A stretch of 64,000 bases of DNA from Spisula solida (taxonomy: Eukaryota > Mollusca > Bivalvia > Venerida > Mactridae), in NCBI GenBank assembly GCA_947247005.1, contig OX365956.1:3169501-3233500 (forward strand), read 5' to 3'. The position numbers were made by a program, and so were the translations under genes. Shown here in pieces: positions 49,201 to 57,000 of the stretch; position 1 is the first letter of the stretch, and each line of letters starts with the position of its first letter. The notes beneath the pieces are model-generated. The model was not told where the DNA came from. It saw only the letters and a list, made by a program, of their open reading frames with translations, and made no database searches.

Positions 49201-52200
49201 GGCAACATAGTTAGGGGTATATAGGCAACATAGTTAGAGGTATGGAGGCAACATAGTAAGGGGTATAGAGGCAACATAGTTAGGGGTATATAGGCAACAT
49301 AGGGGTATATAGGCAACATAGTTAGGGGTATATAGGCAACATAGTTAGGGGTATAGAGTCAATATAGTTAGGGGTATATAGGCAACATAGTTAGGGGTAA
49401 AGAGGCAACATAGTTAGGGGTATAGAGGCAACATAGTTAGGGGTATATAGGCAACATAGTTAGGGGTATAGAGGCAACATAGTTAGGGGTATAGAGGCAA
49501 CATAGTTAGGGGTATATAGGCAACATAGTTGGGGGTATAGAGGCAACATAGTTAGGGATATAGAGGCAACATAGTTAGGGGTAAAGAGGCAACATAGTTA
49601 GGGGTATATAGGCAACATAGTAAGGGGTATAGAGGCAACATAGTTAGGGGTATAGAGACAACATAGTTAGGGGTATAGAGGCAACATAGTTAGGGGTATA
49701 GAGACAACATAGTTAGGGGTATATAGGCAACATAGTTAGGGGTATAGAGGCAACATAGTTGGGGGTATAGAGGCAACATAGTTAGGGATATAGAGGCAAC
49801 ATAGTTAGGGGTAAAGAGGCAACATAGTTAGGGGTATAGAGGCAACATAGTTAGGGGTATATAGGCAACATAGTTAGGGGTATAGAGGCAACATAGTTAG
49901 GGGTATATAGGCAACATAGTTATGCGTTTGCCCAATCTTCCCTACGAGCCTCTTATAAGCTATATGGTTATGATGTACAATAAATACCCAGTTATACATG
50001 TACTGTAAGACAAGCTGACTTATACAAGGGTTGATGCAAAAGTTTCTGACATAATACTGCGTTCATATGCAATATTTAACAAATTATTTTATTTGGAATT
50101 TCAGCCTCATCTCAAGAAACTGCAGTGAACGCCTTTATTAAATATTTATCGGTCTATTTTCAGATATCTCTCAACAAGTAACCCACAGACTGACAGTTGT
50201 ACGTTATATCTAATATCAGAGTTACCTAACCTGAAAAGTAATCAACTTTCTATGGTACAAAATGTCTTACATTCGGCTCTCAAACTTGTACGACCCGTGA
50301 CCTGCCCAGTACTGAACAAAGTGCAGAAGACTTACGCAGTTATACACGAGCCAGCTAAGATGTCGGATAACCCTATAAAGTTCACGGCTGGACTTACTAC
50401 CGCTGTTACTTTGGTTGCCGATGTTGAAAATATTTCTGGGGTTGAAAATATCCGAGTACAGGTAAATTACATTCATATGTAACTAAGATTATGCTAACAT
50501 GTAATAAAACATTCAAATGGAAAATCATACGCTCCCTACAGCGCTTTGATTTCCACTTACCCGTTACCATTCACACGCTGCTTAAAATACTAGAATATTT
50601 TGATATTTGACCTTTACAAAACTGCTGTGAACCCTGATACACATTTTCATTGGTTGATGAAAGTTTACTTGTATGTATAGAGAGCAGAGAGTTTAGTGGT
50701 GACCATGAAGGGTTTAAACGAGTTTGAGGTTTAAATATTTCATGGTTCTATCAACTGGTCATTATTTATTTGTTATTATCAATGTGATAAACTGATAGTG
50801 CGAGAGTTTTAATATATAATACAAGTCATTCTTTTAACACACGAGCGTTTTATATACAATGCATTTAAACCCCGTTTACATTATCAAATTTGCCTCGCTG
50901 TACGCTGGTTTTGGATTCTCCTGTCTAAAAATAGCAATAGCGCAAATACACTAGCAATAGTGCAGAGCCTAGACACGATGTAGTTTCGGGCGAGGCAATT
51001 GGAGAGTAGGAAAATCACTGAAAGTACTTTGAACATGTTGGTTTGTTTTTTGGTCGGTCGGTCGGTAGCCAGCATGGTTTCCGTTCAATAACTCGAGAAC
51101 ACATTGCCCTAGGATCCTAAACTCTGGAGATTATTCATCAATAGTAGTTGACCCCTATTTTGAGGCCAGTAGGTCCAAGGTCAAGGTCTTTGTGACCTTT
51201 ACCTTTTCTGACTATTGAGCTGTCATGGGGGCATACACGCTTTACAAACATCTCTTGTTTAATTTTAACATCATGTCATACAAGTTTGGAAGCGGTGGCT
51301 TAGATGTAGGACATTTGCTTAGGAATCGAGATGTACCGGGTTCGATCCCTGTTTGCGCAACTGCATAGTTTCTATGAGCAAGAATAAACAACAGTACTCC
51401 ACGTTACACAGGTGTTTGAATAGGTACCTAAGGAATGTTACTCAATCGTGGTTAAATGTACAGTTGGCTGAATGGACACATGTCTGAATATATGCATAAC
51501 TTTGTACATGTATATTTGTACTTAGCAATATGATTGTGAATTGTTTGTGCTTTTGAGATTATCAACTGGAAAAATGGTATTTTCAATGTGAGACAAAATC
51601 TTTAATACAGTGCAACTTCTGTAAAGCAACAGTTTACACCCTTTAGGAGCTGCACATATTGGACATTGTATAAAGGTTGTTGCTCTATTGAGGTTAAAAT
51701 CTAATATAAGTAAATATCAGCTGATGGAAATTTTAAATGTTGTGTTATAGATAGGTTGTTAGTATACAGAGGTCCGCTCTGGAGAGGTTGTACTGTTTGT
51801 TTATTACAATCTATACATTTAAATAAAAAGCAGAAACTACCTCCACTATATTTAGGAAATAGATCGCAGTTTTGCGTGATATACCGGTGAATAGATCACG
51901 GTTTAGAGTTCATATGCGTAAAATACGGCCTGAGTGATTAATAACTATGCATATGAACGACAAACCGTGATCTATTCACCGGTATATCACGCAAAACTGC
52001 CATCTTTTTGCATTCTAACACGTGTAATTTCATGCAATTTTATACGGACTAATTTATTTGCGGAGTTGATGAGTTATTTTTCATGTTGCTATAGACAACG
52101 TCCGCTGTTCAAAGTATCGTAACGTCCGCCCCTGGATTTTCAAGCTTGACTGTTATCGTTATTTGTCGCCAAACTGATGCTTATTTAACGCCATCTTTCA

Positions 52201-53353
52201 ATTACGTATTTCACATTTATGCATATAAATTGATACATGCAATAACATATTACTAGAACATAAAGTAATCGAATAAATAAACAGAAACGCTACGAAATGA
52301 AAATTTCGCAAAACATCGCGCTCTACGGCGACGTCAGAATTAATGATGTCATGAAATAAACAAGACGTAAATTTCATTGATAAAAATCGCAAATTATACG
52401 CAGGAGATAAATTAAACAGTCGAAGTTCTACCGTGATATACCGTTTATTAGATAACGCTACAGCTCTATACGTTTACATGGAGCAAAATACAGACAGTGT
52501 TAGAATACAAATTATATATATTTTGATTACAGGTCAAATACCCAGATACAAACACATCATTGACAATACCTCCATCTTGTGATATACGTAAGAAGACAGC
52601 ACTCAGCTATCGACTCTCCACTCACATATTATTGTCACATGGGCATTGGTCAGGTATAGTAACATCATTACTCATAATGTTTCTACTTTATAGTAAGGTT
52701 GGTCACCACCATTAGTGGTTGACCCTATTGATTTTAAGGTCAGTAGGTCGAAGGTCAATGGTCATCATGACCATGATGCAATTGAATATGGTTACAGGTA
52801 ACATTATCCTGTTCAAATAGACTTGGGTCTAATATTGTAATAAAACTCTAATAATAATACTATTATTTCTTGCTTTACAATCACTTATTTTCATAGGTCA
52901 TAATTCGAAAAAAAATCTCAAATGACTAAAAAATTAAAAATCAGTGTAAAAAGTGGCCTTGATTTGGACTTGTTTCACAATTGACTTTAAAAATCAGTGT
53001 AAAAAATGGCCATGCTTTGGACATGTTTTTCAATAGACTTAAAATAGCCTTGATTTGGACTTGTTTCGCAAGTGACTTTAAAAATAAATCAGTGTAAAAA
53101 ATGGCGATGATTTGGTCTAGTTTTTCAATTGACTTAAATTAAATCATGCAGACGTGTACAAAATGCCATTATTTGATGAATATTTATTATTTCAGAGGCG
53201 TGTACAGTAGAGATCAGTCTGGTGATGTTAGCATCCTCCGAAGCCCAGAATAAATTCAAGTCCCAGTCTTCATCCAGTACCGAGGAGAACAACGTCATAG
53301 CACTCTGTAAACCAGTCAAGGTTCTCGTATCTCCGAAACCACACAAACGATGA
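31148..53353 (+). CDS. INTS4: INTS4, Integrator complex subunit 4 (whole gene, 19 exons, 947 aa)
   Basis: The gene spans 22.2 kb; exon lengths sum to 2844 nt, every phase closes, and the product is 947 aa, close to the roughly 960 aa of vertebrate INTS4. Residues 1-540 form HEAT-type helical repeats with signature stretches LHERGVKVDQGLY, DDYEGVRLSAIQVVWVLSHL, KWADDAPKEELDPESINL, GACGAFVHGLEDEF, DMFNDEIESVRL and HPYFDTPEPEMDDPAYI. The middle, 585-755, is poorly conserved. The C-terminal domain has EPAKMSDNPIKFTAGL and ends in KPVKVLVSPKPHKR. INTS4 scaffolds the INTS9-INTS11 endonuclease in the nuclear Integrator complex, which processes snRNA and attenuates transcription. ATG at 31148 begins MAALLKK, like other animal INTS4 proteins. 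No break or stop was found. Confidence 0.95.
31715..31793 (+). CDS. INTS4: INTS4 exon 2 (aa 19-45)
   Basis: The acceptor is TTTTTGAAG and the donor GTGAGA. Encodes EEAPKPVKKLRLIQRIPETG, matching the conserved KKLRL segment after the N-terminus of INTS4. Ends one base into the Gly codon. Confidence 0.9.
32129..32359 (+). CDS. INTS4: INTS4 exon 3 (aa 45-122)
   Basis: The acceptor is GTTACACAG. It encodes the first HEAT helices, including VIRTLLEHYGKEKEALVRSK and IAALLGKLTKI. The donor is GTTGGT. A nearby GTAATC would give the wrong phase for exon 4, which decides the choice. Confidence 0.88.
32392..32575. mobile_element. hAT-type MITE, CAGGGCTTTTTT ends (family F, copy 1), INTS4 intron 3
   Basis: CAGGGCTTTTTTTCCTTCT at the left and GAAAAAAGCCCTG at the right are inverted. 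The interior has GGCTGTTTATAGGTGTCTTC and CTTCCCCTTTTGAG. A second copy lies at 42302. Confidence 0.85.
33186..33292 (+). CDS. INTS4: INTS4 exon 4 (aa 122-157)
   Basis: The acceptor is TTATTTCTAG and the donor GTAAGC. Encodes DSQKVKGQLIATLSTIGQSA followed by ACLRNLHKHLVSIARQ, aligning with the second HEAT pair. Phase 0 at the end. Confidence 0.9.
33803..33955. mobile_element. hAT-type MITE (family G, copy 2), INTS4 intron 4
   Basis: CAGGCCTAGACACTAACTA to TTAGTGTCGAGCCCTG, in reverse orientation to the copy at 20942. Flanked by GACAT on both sides. Contains tandem ACTGGTCC motifs. Confidence 0.85.
34027..34200 (+). CDS. INTS4: INTS4 exon 5 (aa 158-215)
   Basis: The acceptor is TTGAACAG and the donor GTAAGT. 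Encodes HHVRSSCLQLIGCLESHDV and ESFFQDQDPRVRSSAFEAL, a HEAT repeat with the typical DPRVR turn. A family G MITE ends about 70 bp upstream. Confidence 0.92.
34212..34488 (+). repeat. CAGGGGTCC-type repeat (family H), INTS4 intron 5
   Basis: GGAATAATCCGGAAATCC, then GAATGAACTTTACTGCAG, ACAAAGTTATGGTCATTTGA and a right end CAGTAGGACCCCTG. Relatives lie at 3481 (minus), 37468, 38453, 45799 and 47540. Confidence 0.8.
35136..35275 (+). CDS. INTS4: INTS4 exon 6 (aa 216-262)
   Basis: The acceptor is ATATACAG and the donor GTATAG. Encodes LNLHERGVKVDQGLYKSAW and DDYEGVRLSAIQVVWVLSHL, among the best conserved stretches of the family. Ends two bases into a codon. Confidence 0.95.
35285..35634. repeat. 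23-bp minisatellite in INTS4 intron 6 (about 14 units)
   Basis: Units read GTAGTCCTTGAT followed by TTATT or TAATT and GACTTT. For the first half TTATT and TAATT versions alternate, so the true unit there is a 46-bp dimer. It starts ten bases after exon 6. Confidence 0.9.
36125..36320. repeat. Interspersed repeat family I (copy 1), INTS4 intron 6
   Basis: TACTGTAAAATCACATATTT, then TTTTCGTGGGTATTTAAAAT and a right part with TTTCGTGGTCGAGTCCAAC. The same order is at 45430-45620. Confidence 0.6.
36328..36680. mobile_element. MITE family D (copy 3), INTS4 intron 6
   Basis: ATAATCAGCGATTTTTTTCG at the left and AAAAATCGCTGATAAT at the right are inverted. The interior shares TTGGGAA...TTGGGAATT with the copies at 12374 and 13506. 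It ends about 25 bp before exon 7. Confidence 0.7.
36705..36825 (+). CDS. INTS4: INTS4 exon 7 (aa 262-302)
   Basis: The acceptor is CAATATTTCAG and the donor GTATGT. Encodes VVPVPDSDEELRLVDDGFVK and ICNMINDISVKVRTKAASLL. A MITE ends only about 25 bp before it. Confidence 0.95.
36995..37066 (+). CDS. INTS4: INTS4 exon 8 (aa 303-326)
   Basis: The acceptor is TTGTTTCAG and the donor GTAAGT; 24 codons. Encodes GSLHLVSPRFLEQTLDKKLM, matching the FLEQTLDKKLMS signature. Confidence 0.95.
37160..37470 (-). mobile_element. tRNA-derived SINE, family A (copy 3), INTS4 intron 8
   Basis: Minus orientation: the head at the right edge (GGTGGCCAAGAGGTAGG on the minus strand, then GGTTCCAACCACG) and a body with AATTGGTACCTGTGATGGC and CTCCCAAGGGAGACTTGAAC. 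Collinear with the copy at 5421. Confidence 0.85.
37660..37856. mobile_element. hAT-type MITE (family E, copy 2), INTS4 intron 8
   Basis: CAGGGGTTCCACTAGC to CAAATGGAACCCCTG, inverted ends. Reverse orientation to 20353-20527. Confidence 0.85.
38177..38351 (+). CDS. INTS4: INTS4 exon 9 (aa 327-385)
   Basis: The acceptor is CTTGATACAG and the donor GTGAGT. Encodes RKKTASERAKDNFSSGVWST, then KWADDAPKEELDPESINLMN and GACGAFVHGLEDEFA. This is the most diagnostic exon of the gene. Confidence 0.97.
38453..38541 (+). repeat. Family H repeat, internally deleted, INTS4 intron 9
   Basis: The left end (AGAATAATCTGGAAATCCGG) is joined directly to the right end (TTGCCTTAGTAGGTCCCCTG), lacking the 190-bp middle found at 34212. 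Confidence 0.7.
38740..38812 (-). other. tRNA-like sequence, INTS4 intron 9
   Basis: On the minus strand TAGCTCAGTCGGTATAAC (A box) and CCCAGGTTCGAGT (B box) stand in tRNA spacing. The arms are imperfect, and the acceptor partner is lost in AT-rich sequence. A tRNA pseudogene or SINE head. Confidence 0.55.
39325..39530 (+). CDS. INTS4: INTS4 exon 10 (aa 385-453)
   Basis: The acceptor is TTTTCTCTCAG and the donor GTATGT. Encodes VRNCSLDSICELASQNAAFA, LADMFNDEIESVRLNAINSL and HLEIREDQLDIMLGVLQ. Confidence 0.95.
39543..39748. mobile_element. MITE with TACTGT-AACCAA ends, INTS4 intron 10
   Basis: CTACTGTGAACCAACAAATT at the left and TAAATTGGTTACAGTA at the right are inverted. The interior is rich in TTTCGCG motifs. 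It starts 13 bp after exon 10. Confidence 0.65.
40519..40690 (+). repeat. Threefold repeat of the exon 11 splice acceptor and exon start
   Basis: TATTGCAG followed by a 45-bp exon-like stretch occurs at 40522, 40579 and 40634, with exon-like starts at 40530, 40587 and 40642. Translated, the starts read HVLYVSHESLHDI, DFWYVSIKSFRDI and DYSYVSRESLRDM. Only the third continues as INTS4. Confidence 0.85.
40642..40784 (+). CDS. INTS4: INTS4 exon 11 (aa 454-501)
   Basis: The acceptor is CATATTGCAG and the donor GTAAGT. Encodes DYSYVSRESLRDMLCDMRYA and ATKECLQSCVVALLDNLRRY. Two decayed copies of the acceptor plus exon start precede it at 40530 and 40587. Those acceptors would shift the frame by one, which decides the start used here. 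Confidence 0.93.
41028..42056. mobile_element. 1.03-kb DNA element with 33-bp inverted ends, INTS4 intron 11
   Basis: Left TIR 41028-41060 (GTCCCAGAATAGCGTATAAT at its inner part) and right TIR 42024-42056 differ at a single base. TA on both sides suits a Tc1/mariner-type target. The interior is AT-rich with no transposase. Confidence 0.85.
42302..42479. mobile_element. hAT-type MITE (family F, copy 2), INTS4 intron 11
   Basis: TCGGGGCTTTTTTCCTTCTG through GAAAGAAAGCCTTGTG. Collinear with the copy at 32392. It ends about 30 bp before exon 12. Confidence 0.75.
42513..42628 (+). CDS. INTS4: INTS4 exon 12 (aa 501-540)
   Basis: The acceptor is TTCTATTTCAG. Encodes MQHLGKNCSNLALPLMPEFL and HPYFDTPEPEMDDPA. 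The donor is GTATCC, chosen because one leftover T joins AT of exon 13 to give the conserved Tyr of DPAYI. The open frame running on past 42628 is intron. Confidence 0.9.
43011..43173. repeat. Inverted repeat element, INTS4 intron 12
   Basis: CTTTGGCACAACAAGGT near 43013 is inverted as ACCTTGTTGTGCCAAAG near 43157. It makes a roughly 160-bp hairpin-ended unit about 65 bp upstream of exon 13. Confidence 0.75.
43238..43371 (+). CDS. INTS4: INTS4 exon 13 (aa 540-584)
   Basis: The acceptor is AACAACTAG and the donor GTTGGT. Encodes ISILVLVFNAAAGNRTALPM and EHTWRHYTYLRDSIPDIVPE, matching the HTFRHYAYLRDS region of the family. Confidence 0.92.
43424..43690. repeat. Interspersed hairpin repeat, family C (copy 2), INTS4 intron 13
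   Basis: AATAAAGTACAGTCACGAGT, an inverted GTGACTGTGGTTTATCATAG, then TCTTCCTCGGAAGG and a terminal TGTATTTTATCGGTAG. Same order as 11932-12172. Confidence 0.75.
44656..44813 (+). CDS. INTS4: INTS4 exon 14 (aa 585-637)
   Basis: The acceptor is GACTTTCAG and the donor GTTTGT. It encodes a weakly conserved acidic/Ser-rich linker, then KSTIDKLSDLSSLDTFTAKQ and LLETSVR. The phase fits exon 15 (R-DLQRV). Confidence 0.85.
45072..45215 (+). repeat. Repeat shared with 58580-58745, INTS4 intron 14
   Basis: TACAGGCTTGCTTAAAAT, TTTGTTCTATGTC and GGTGGCTAGGCGCTGT recur in the same order at 58580. A second partial piece is at 44927-44995 (GTGTGGCTTGGGA, ATCACTACAGCAGG). Confidence 0.7.
45430..45620. repeat. 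Interspersed repeat family I (copy 2), INTS4 intron 14
   Basis: ATTGTAAAATCTCTTATTTT, TCGTGTGATTTAAATTTTGC and TTTCATGGTCAAGTTCAACC correspond to the copy at 36125. It ends about 50 bp before exon 15. Confidence 0.6.
45669..45762 (+). CDS. INTS4: INTS4 exon 15 (aa 637-668)
   Basis: The acceptor is GATATTTCAG and the donor GTATAG. Encodes DLQRVSELDTNTSASAECIC and MFLQSQLLVTQ, equivalent to the RDLQRLGEL segment. Confidence 0.9.
45799..46560 (+). repeat. Family H repeat interrupted by a mariner-type MITE, INTS4 intron 15
   Basis: The left end CAGGGGTCCAATTATTTTGG and right part CATTTTCAGGATTGGGCACT match 34212. The middle is displaced by the insert at 45881-46295. Confidence 0.75.
45881..46295. 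mobile_element. 415-bp Tc1/mariner-type MITE nested in a family H repeat
   Basis: CAGTGTCCACCAAAAATAAG at the left is inverted at the right (TTATTTTTGGTGGGCAGTG) with two mismatches. TA duplicates flank it (45879-45880 and 46296-46297). Confidence 0.85.
46677..47160. mobile_element. Penelope-like tail fragment between direct repeats, INTS4 intron 15
   Basis: GTTTGACTGTAGATTGCTTT with the following 60 bp is repeated at 46679 and 47083. Between them sits CAACGTTTCGGCATTTTGCC followed by TTCATCAGG, a sequence of the kind found near ends of Penelope-like retroelements. The remaining piece to 47020 has an open frame but no recognised domain. Confidence 0.45.
47253..47515 (+). CDS. INTS4: INTS4 exon 16 (aa 669-756)
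   Basis: The acceptor is TTTTTCTTTCAG and the donor GTAAGT. It encodes 87 residues of a helical, poorly conserved region, including ELKALTFRLGSTLANSHELA. Assigned from its place, its phase and an alkyl-rich helix pattern; no alternative exon is seen in this interval. Confidence 0.85.
47540..47770 (+). repeat. Family H repeat, diverged, INTS4 intron 16
   Basis: CTGAAATTATCGGTAAATCT, GCGCTAGAAAGAATAG and GTTATGGTCGAATATCTGTC align with the copy at 34212. The right end is lost. Confidence 0.6.
47905..49922. repeat. 2-kb, 23-bp minisatellite in INTS4 intron 16 (about 87 units)
   Basis: Each unit has GGCAACATAGTTAGGGGTA followed by TATA, TAGA or AAGA. Variants define longer periods: 48224-48475 recurs at 48701-48952 (477 bp apart), and a GTTGGGGGTATAGAGG block recurs 230 bp apart at 49528 and 49758. 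The unit contains TTAGGG. It sits 240 bp before exon 17. Confidence 0.95.
50164..50461 (+). CDS. INTS4: INTS4 exon 17 (aa 756-855)
   Basis: The acceptor is CTATTTTCAG and the donor GTAAAT. Encodes KYLSTSNPQTDSCTLYLISE and AVIHEPAKMSDNPIKFTAGL, the conserved EPAxxSDNPxxFTxGL box that opens the C-terminal domain. It is the longest exon. Confidence 0.95.
51295..51480 (+). mobile_element. tRNA-derived SINE, family A (copy 4), INTS4 intron 17
   Basis: The head is GCGGTGGCTTAGATGTAGG and CCGGGTTCGATCCC, then TAGTTTCTATGAGCAAGAAT and AGGTACCTAAGGAATG. More diverged than the other copies and shortened at the 3' end. Confidence 0.75.
51870..52004. repeat. Near-perfect hairpin with about 52-bp arms, INTS4 intron 17
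   Basis: GCAGTTTTGCGTGATATACC continuing GGTGAATAGATCACGG and TTCATATGC is inverted as GCATATGAA, CCGTGATCTATTCACC and GGTATATCACGCAAAACTGC after a loop of about 30-40 nt. Confidence 0.9.
52533..52653 (+). CDS. INTS4: INTS4 exon 18 (aa 856-896)
   Basis: The acceptor is TTGATTACAG and the donor GTATAG. Encodes VKYPDTNTSLTIPPSCDIRK and SYRLSTHILLSHGHWSE. The final Glu codon is split with exon 19. Confidence 0.92.
52930..53145. repeat. Degenerate 58-70 bp tandem repeat, INTS4 intron 18
   Basis: TCAGTGTAAAAA(G/A)TGG, then GATTTGGACTTGTTT and AATTGACTTTAAAAA, recur three to four times. It ends about 50 bp before exon 19. Confidence 0.75.
53196..53353 (+). CDS. INTS4: INTS4 exon 19 (aa 896-947, stop)
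   Basis: The acceptor is TTATTTCAG. Encodes ACTVEISLVMLASSEAQNKF and ends KPVKVLVSPKPHKR with TGA at 53351-53353, the conserved Lys-Pro-Val-Lys-Val tail. Confidence 0.95.
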
Positions 53354-54085
53354 GATGAAATAACATTGATCGCTCAGATTGATCGTTTATTGATTCAATG
53401 TGACCTAATGAGCTACTGTAATTGTGTTGCCAGGAGTGCTTGGTGCTTAGCTATGCAGGGAGCTTAAAATATGGACATGCAGATTCATAATTGCAATAAT
53501 CGATGTCCACCTGACCTCCGACCTAATTACATTTTGTAGTGTGAAATGTGCCGGCCATTCATTGGACAGCGTTCAGATTGTAGGTTATAAACTACTAAAT
53601 GCCTGTGCAGACTAAAAGCGGATAAACTCAAAAATTTCTTACAGAAACTTGTGGTTGTGCATAAATGGTAGTATGTCTGGACAAGGTGGAACTGGAATTA
53701 TCTAATTGAGTTTACAGGCATTGCACACATGTATGTGATGTAGTGAAACTGTTTTATCTTGAATATTTTGAAATTTTGGCCTAGATACCAAAACGAAAGT
53801 AGGATAGGGTAAAACTGATTAAATCAGTCCAGGCATCTGAAAATCTGTTCATTGCGTTTGACGAACAAAATGTTTCTTATTTGATATGTGACACCCTGTT
53901 TCTTATATTTTCTTAAAGATGGAAGCCCCTTCTTTGCAATGATATATGTCTGCGGGATCGCCATAGACTGGGGTTGACTATTGCAACTTTACATAGATTT
54001 AAAGAACATATTTATTTACTGGTTTAGAACCTTGTATTAGTGTCTCACACATTATAACAAAATAAAGATGAACAAGAACAAATAC
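53354..54085 (+). other. INTS4: INTS4 3' UTR with AATAAA
   Basis: The first strong AATAAA after the stop is at 54061-54066, giving a UTR of about 730 nt. Parts of it (53494-53577 and 54038-54085) recur in the downstream duplicate at 58864-58990. Confidence 0.6.
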
Positions 54086-57000
54086 TAGGTAAGATTATCT
54101 GTTTATTTATAGTAAATACAAACATTATGATCTCATGAAAAATAATCCACATCCTCTACAGACATGATTACTGTGGTTTCAGTATACAGGGGTTGACTTA
54201 ACATGCTAACAATGACTCTGTGTACTGGGTGCTTAAAACCTTTACTCCATAACCTCACCTCCCACCACCCAATCAGTATGACGTGTACACCAGTGGTTGA
54301 TCACCAACTACATTCAACCATCAACTACTTTCCAATAACCAGTATGGTGATATAGTGTATACTGTTGTTGCACCTAGTATCTGATCAGAATGGGTTAGGT
54401 ATCTATGGAGTAAAGGGTTCAACCACTGACAGCCGTTTCCATCATAGTGTCATATAAATTTCACTCAGAAACATAATTTATCAGAGTGTTCCGAGTATAA
54501 ATCAAATTGCTTCAATTACAAAGGACAAGCTATCATTATATGTACAATGGGAGATATATTGTTATATCCTGTAAACAGCTTTTAAAAAGAAAGTGTGCAA
54601 TAGTTTTCTGATAACCAAACACTGCATACATAAATAATGTTACTTATAATAGTCAAGTAAAAACTAAGTGACCAAGTACAGTTGTATAGAAGGCTGTCGA
54701 AGACAGACCATTGGTATCCTCGTTATGGCAATAAAATAACATATACATGTAACGAGATTCTACATACATAAAACTATTAAAGCAAATAAAATGTAAACAT
54801 TACAAATACAAACAATCAGTTACATACCAAGCATTGTGATATCTTTGCATTGTAACCATACACCACTTTGACTAGTAGTTGTAAAACTGTTGAATGTATG
54901 GCAAGAGTATCCGTGTATTGATCATACAAAATGTCGTACGTCCACATAGGTTGAACGATACAACTGGTAGATGCATTTCAATTTTACGCCTAAACAAATC
55001 TTGCAGTCATTTCAAATTTCAAACAACGCGAGAATATAATGACATAATAGCTGACTACGATGCAAACATAAAGCATATAAAAGTGTTGATGCCCCAGCAT
55101 CATCATGTAAAAACAAAGACAAAAACATGGATTTACTTTGAAATAAAAACATAATGTATCGTGCAAGTGATACATTGAATGAGTGTCAGGGTCAGAAAAA
55201 TATCAGTGATATAGTCTGATGGTGTAAGTTTTCCCTTTCCATAAAAGTGAATGCTGTCTCGGAGTTCATTCAGCTTTCTGTATGTATGTATAAACCTGCC
55301 AGGATGTACATTGTATTACACATACATGTATATACACAACGTTTACAATAAACAGAAATCGTCGTGTAGGGACCCTACGATATTGCTTACTTTGCTCGCG
55401 GGAATTGATATATTCTGCGTACGAAACTTGAAATATCATCAAGATCAGGTTAGTATCGTCGAATAGTTCACGTGTCAAATTATGTATGGTAGACAAGTGT
55501 ATCAGTATAAATCATCAGTACTCAATGATTGCTCACCTCTATATAGCAGTATGAAATCAATTGTCTGTTTATGTAAAATTCATTCAAAAACAATGATATG
55601 GTTGGATGCCATTTGCAGAAATACACATCTTACTAATATAGCAATATAATACAGACTTGATAGAAAATAAAATTGGATAGTTGTAGACAGAGTATCACGA
55701 TTTCTATTAAGAGACCACCAGTCAACACAGAGAGACCACCAGTCAACACAGAGATCAAATTCTGTTGTTTCCATGTAAGGTCTTTACAGACATGTTTCTT
55801 GTTTGACTGTATAACATTGCTAGCAAATGATAAACATGTCAGTAAACAAACGGCACTAAAAGTGTACTAAACGTTGCAACAATATTGGTGTAGAAATGTT
55901 CAGCAAAAGACGAACAAAGTTTTACCATTATGCTTACAGAACATAATTACAATACTAAGTGGCCAGAGAGTGTTTGGAAGTACAATAAACGAGTTTCTAG
56001 ACTAGAATGTTTACCAATATAACCATCACAATAGTAGTACCAATATAGAAACTTCTCTCTCTACTACATGTGTATGTAAATAACAAAGTTTCTACAATGA
56101 TCGTTCACAACCTTATAAGAAAGTCAAGGCATATTAAAAGCAGACTTGGCCAGCCAAATAGTCATAAAAATAAACTTAAAACATTGAATGAATATTATGT
56201 AATGACTAATTGTGCATTTTGTACTGCATCAATCCAGATGTTATACGGACAAAATTGTATTTGTTTCGATTCATTAGAAAAGATGTTCAAGACAATTTGA
56301 ATTTCGGATATGTTACGTCTACATGAGTGTTTCAATCTTAATGTCTTAGTGAAAAAATAGCCTGGTAAGCATTCATGTTGCCCAACGCAAACAAGGAAAG
56401 TATCAAGAATCTTTCATAACCGCAATGGTACAAAAACGCATGCCCTGAGAAACATGTAACCTACTTTTATCTACAACCTGCTGAGTTGGCATAAAACTAT
56501 CCTGTAAAGTCAGCAAAAAAAATCTTATTGCACAAATTAATACAATGAAATTATGAATACTTTGGGGTTACAACCACTTTGGACTGTGCACAAACTTCCA
56601 TCATACAATAAATACTGCAAACTTAGCAATAAGCTAAAGTTTTAAAGTTAAACTTAAAAACAATCAAATAAATGAAGGATTTTCAAGAACACTCATAGGC
56701 AATTACTGATAATAGATCAATGCTGATGTCATGTACATAACAGAATAATAGACGACACATGGTTAAAAACACAGAAAAAAGTACAAAATGACTAATTTTA
56801 AGGGCCAAAAATAAAAACAAATTGCAAGAAAAAATAAAGTATGTTTTCACTACATACACTTAATAAATGCATCTGCCCTGTCAGATAAAACATTATAACT
56901 AATAATGTCAGTGACATAGCTAAATAAAGTAGAATGGACAAATTGAATAGAATAATACAAATGTTTTCTGATAACATAATATCATTACATGATATTTATG

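Larger units (their letters stand above)
50462..52532. other. INTS4 intron 17: SINE and hairpin
   Basis: 2071-bp intron. It contains family A SINE copy 4 (51295) and the 51870 hairpin. The remainder is AT-rich, with a GGTCGGTCGGTCGG run at 51053-51065. No alternative exon is supported. Confidence 0.5.

Noticed and set aside
47905..49922. CRISPR array or interstitial telomere
   Set aside because: Units are contiguous with no spacers, in a eukaryotic intron. TTAGGG is embedded in a 23-bp unit rather than in telomeric tandem form.
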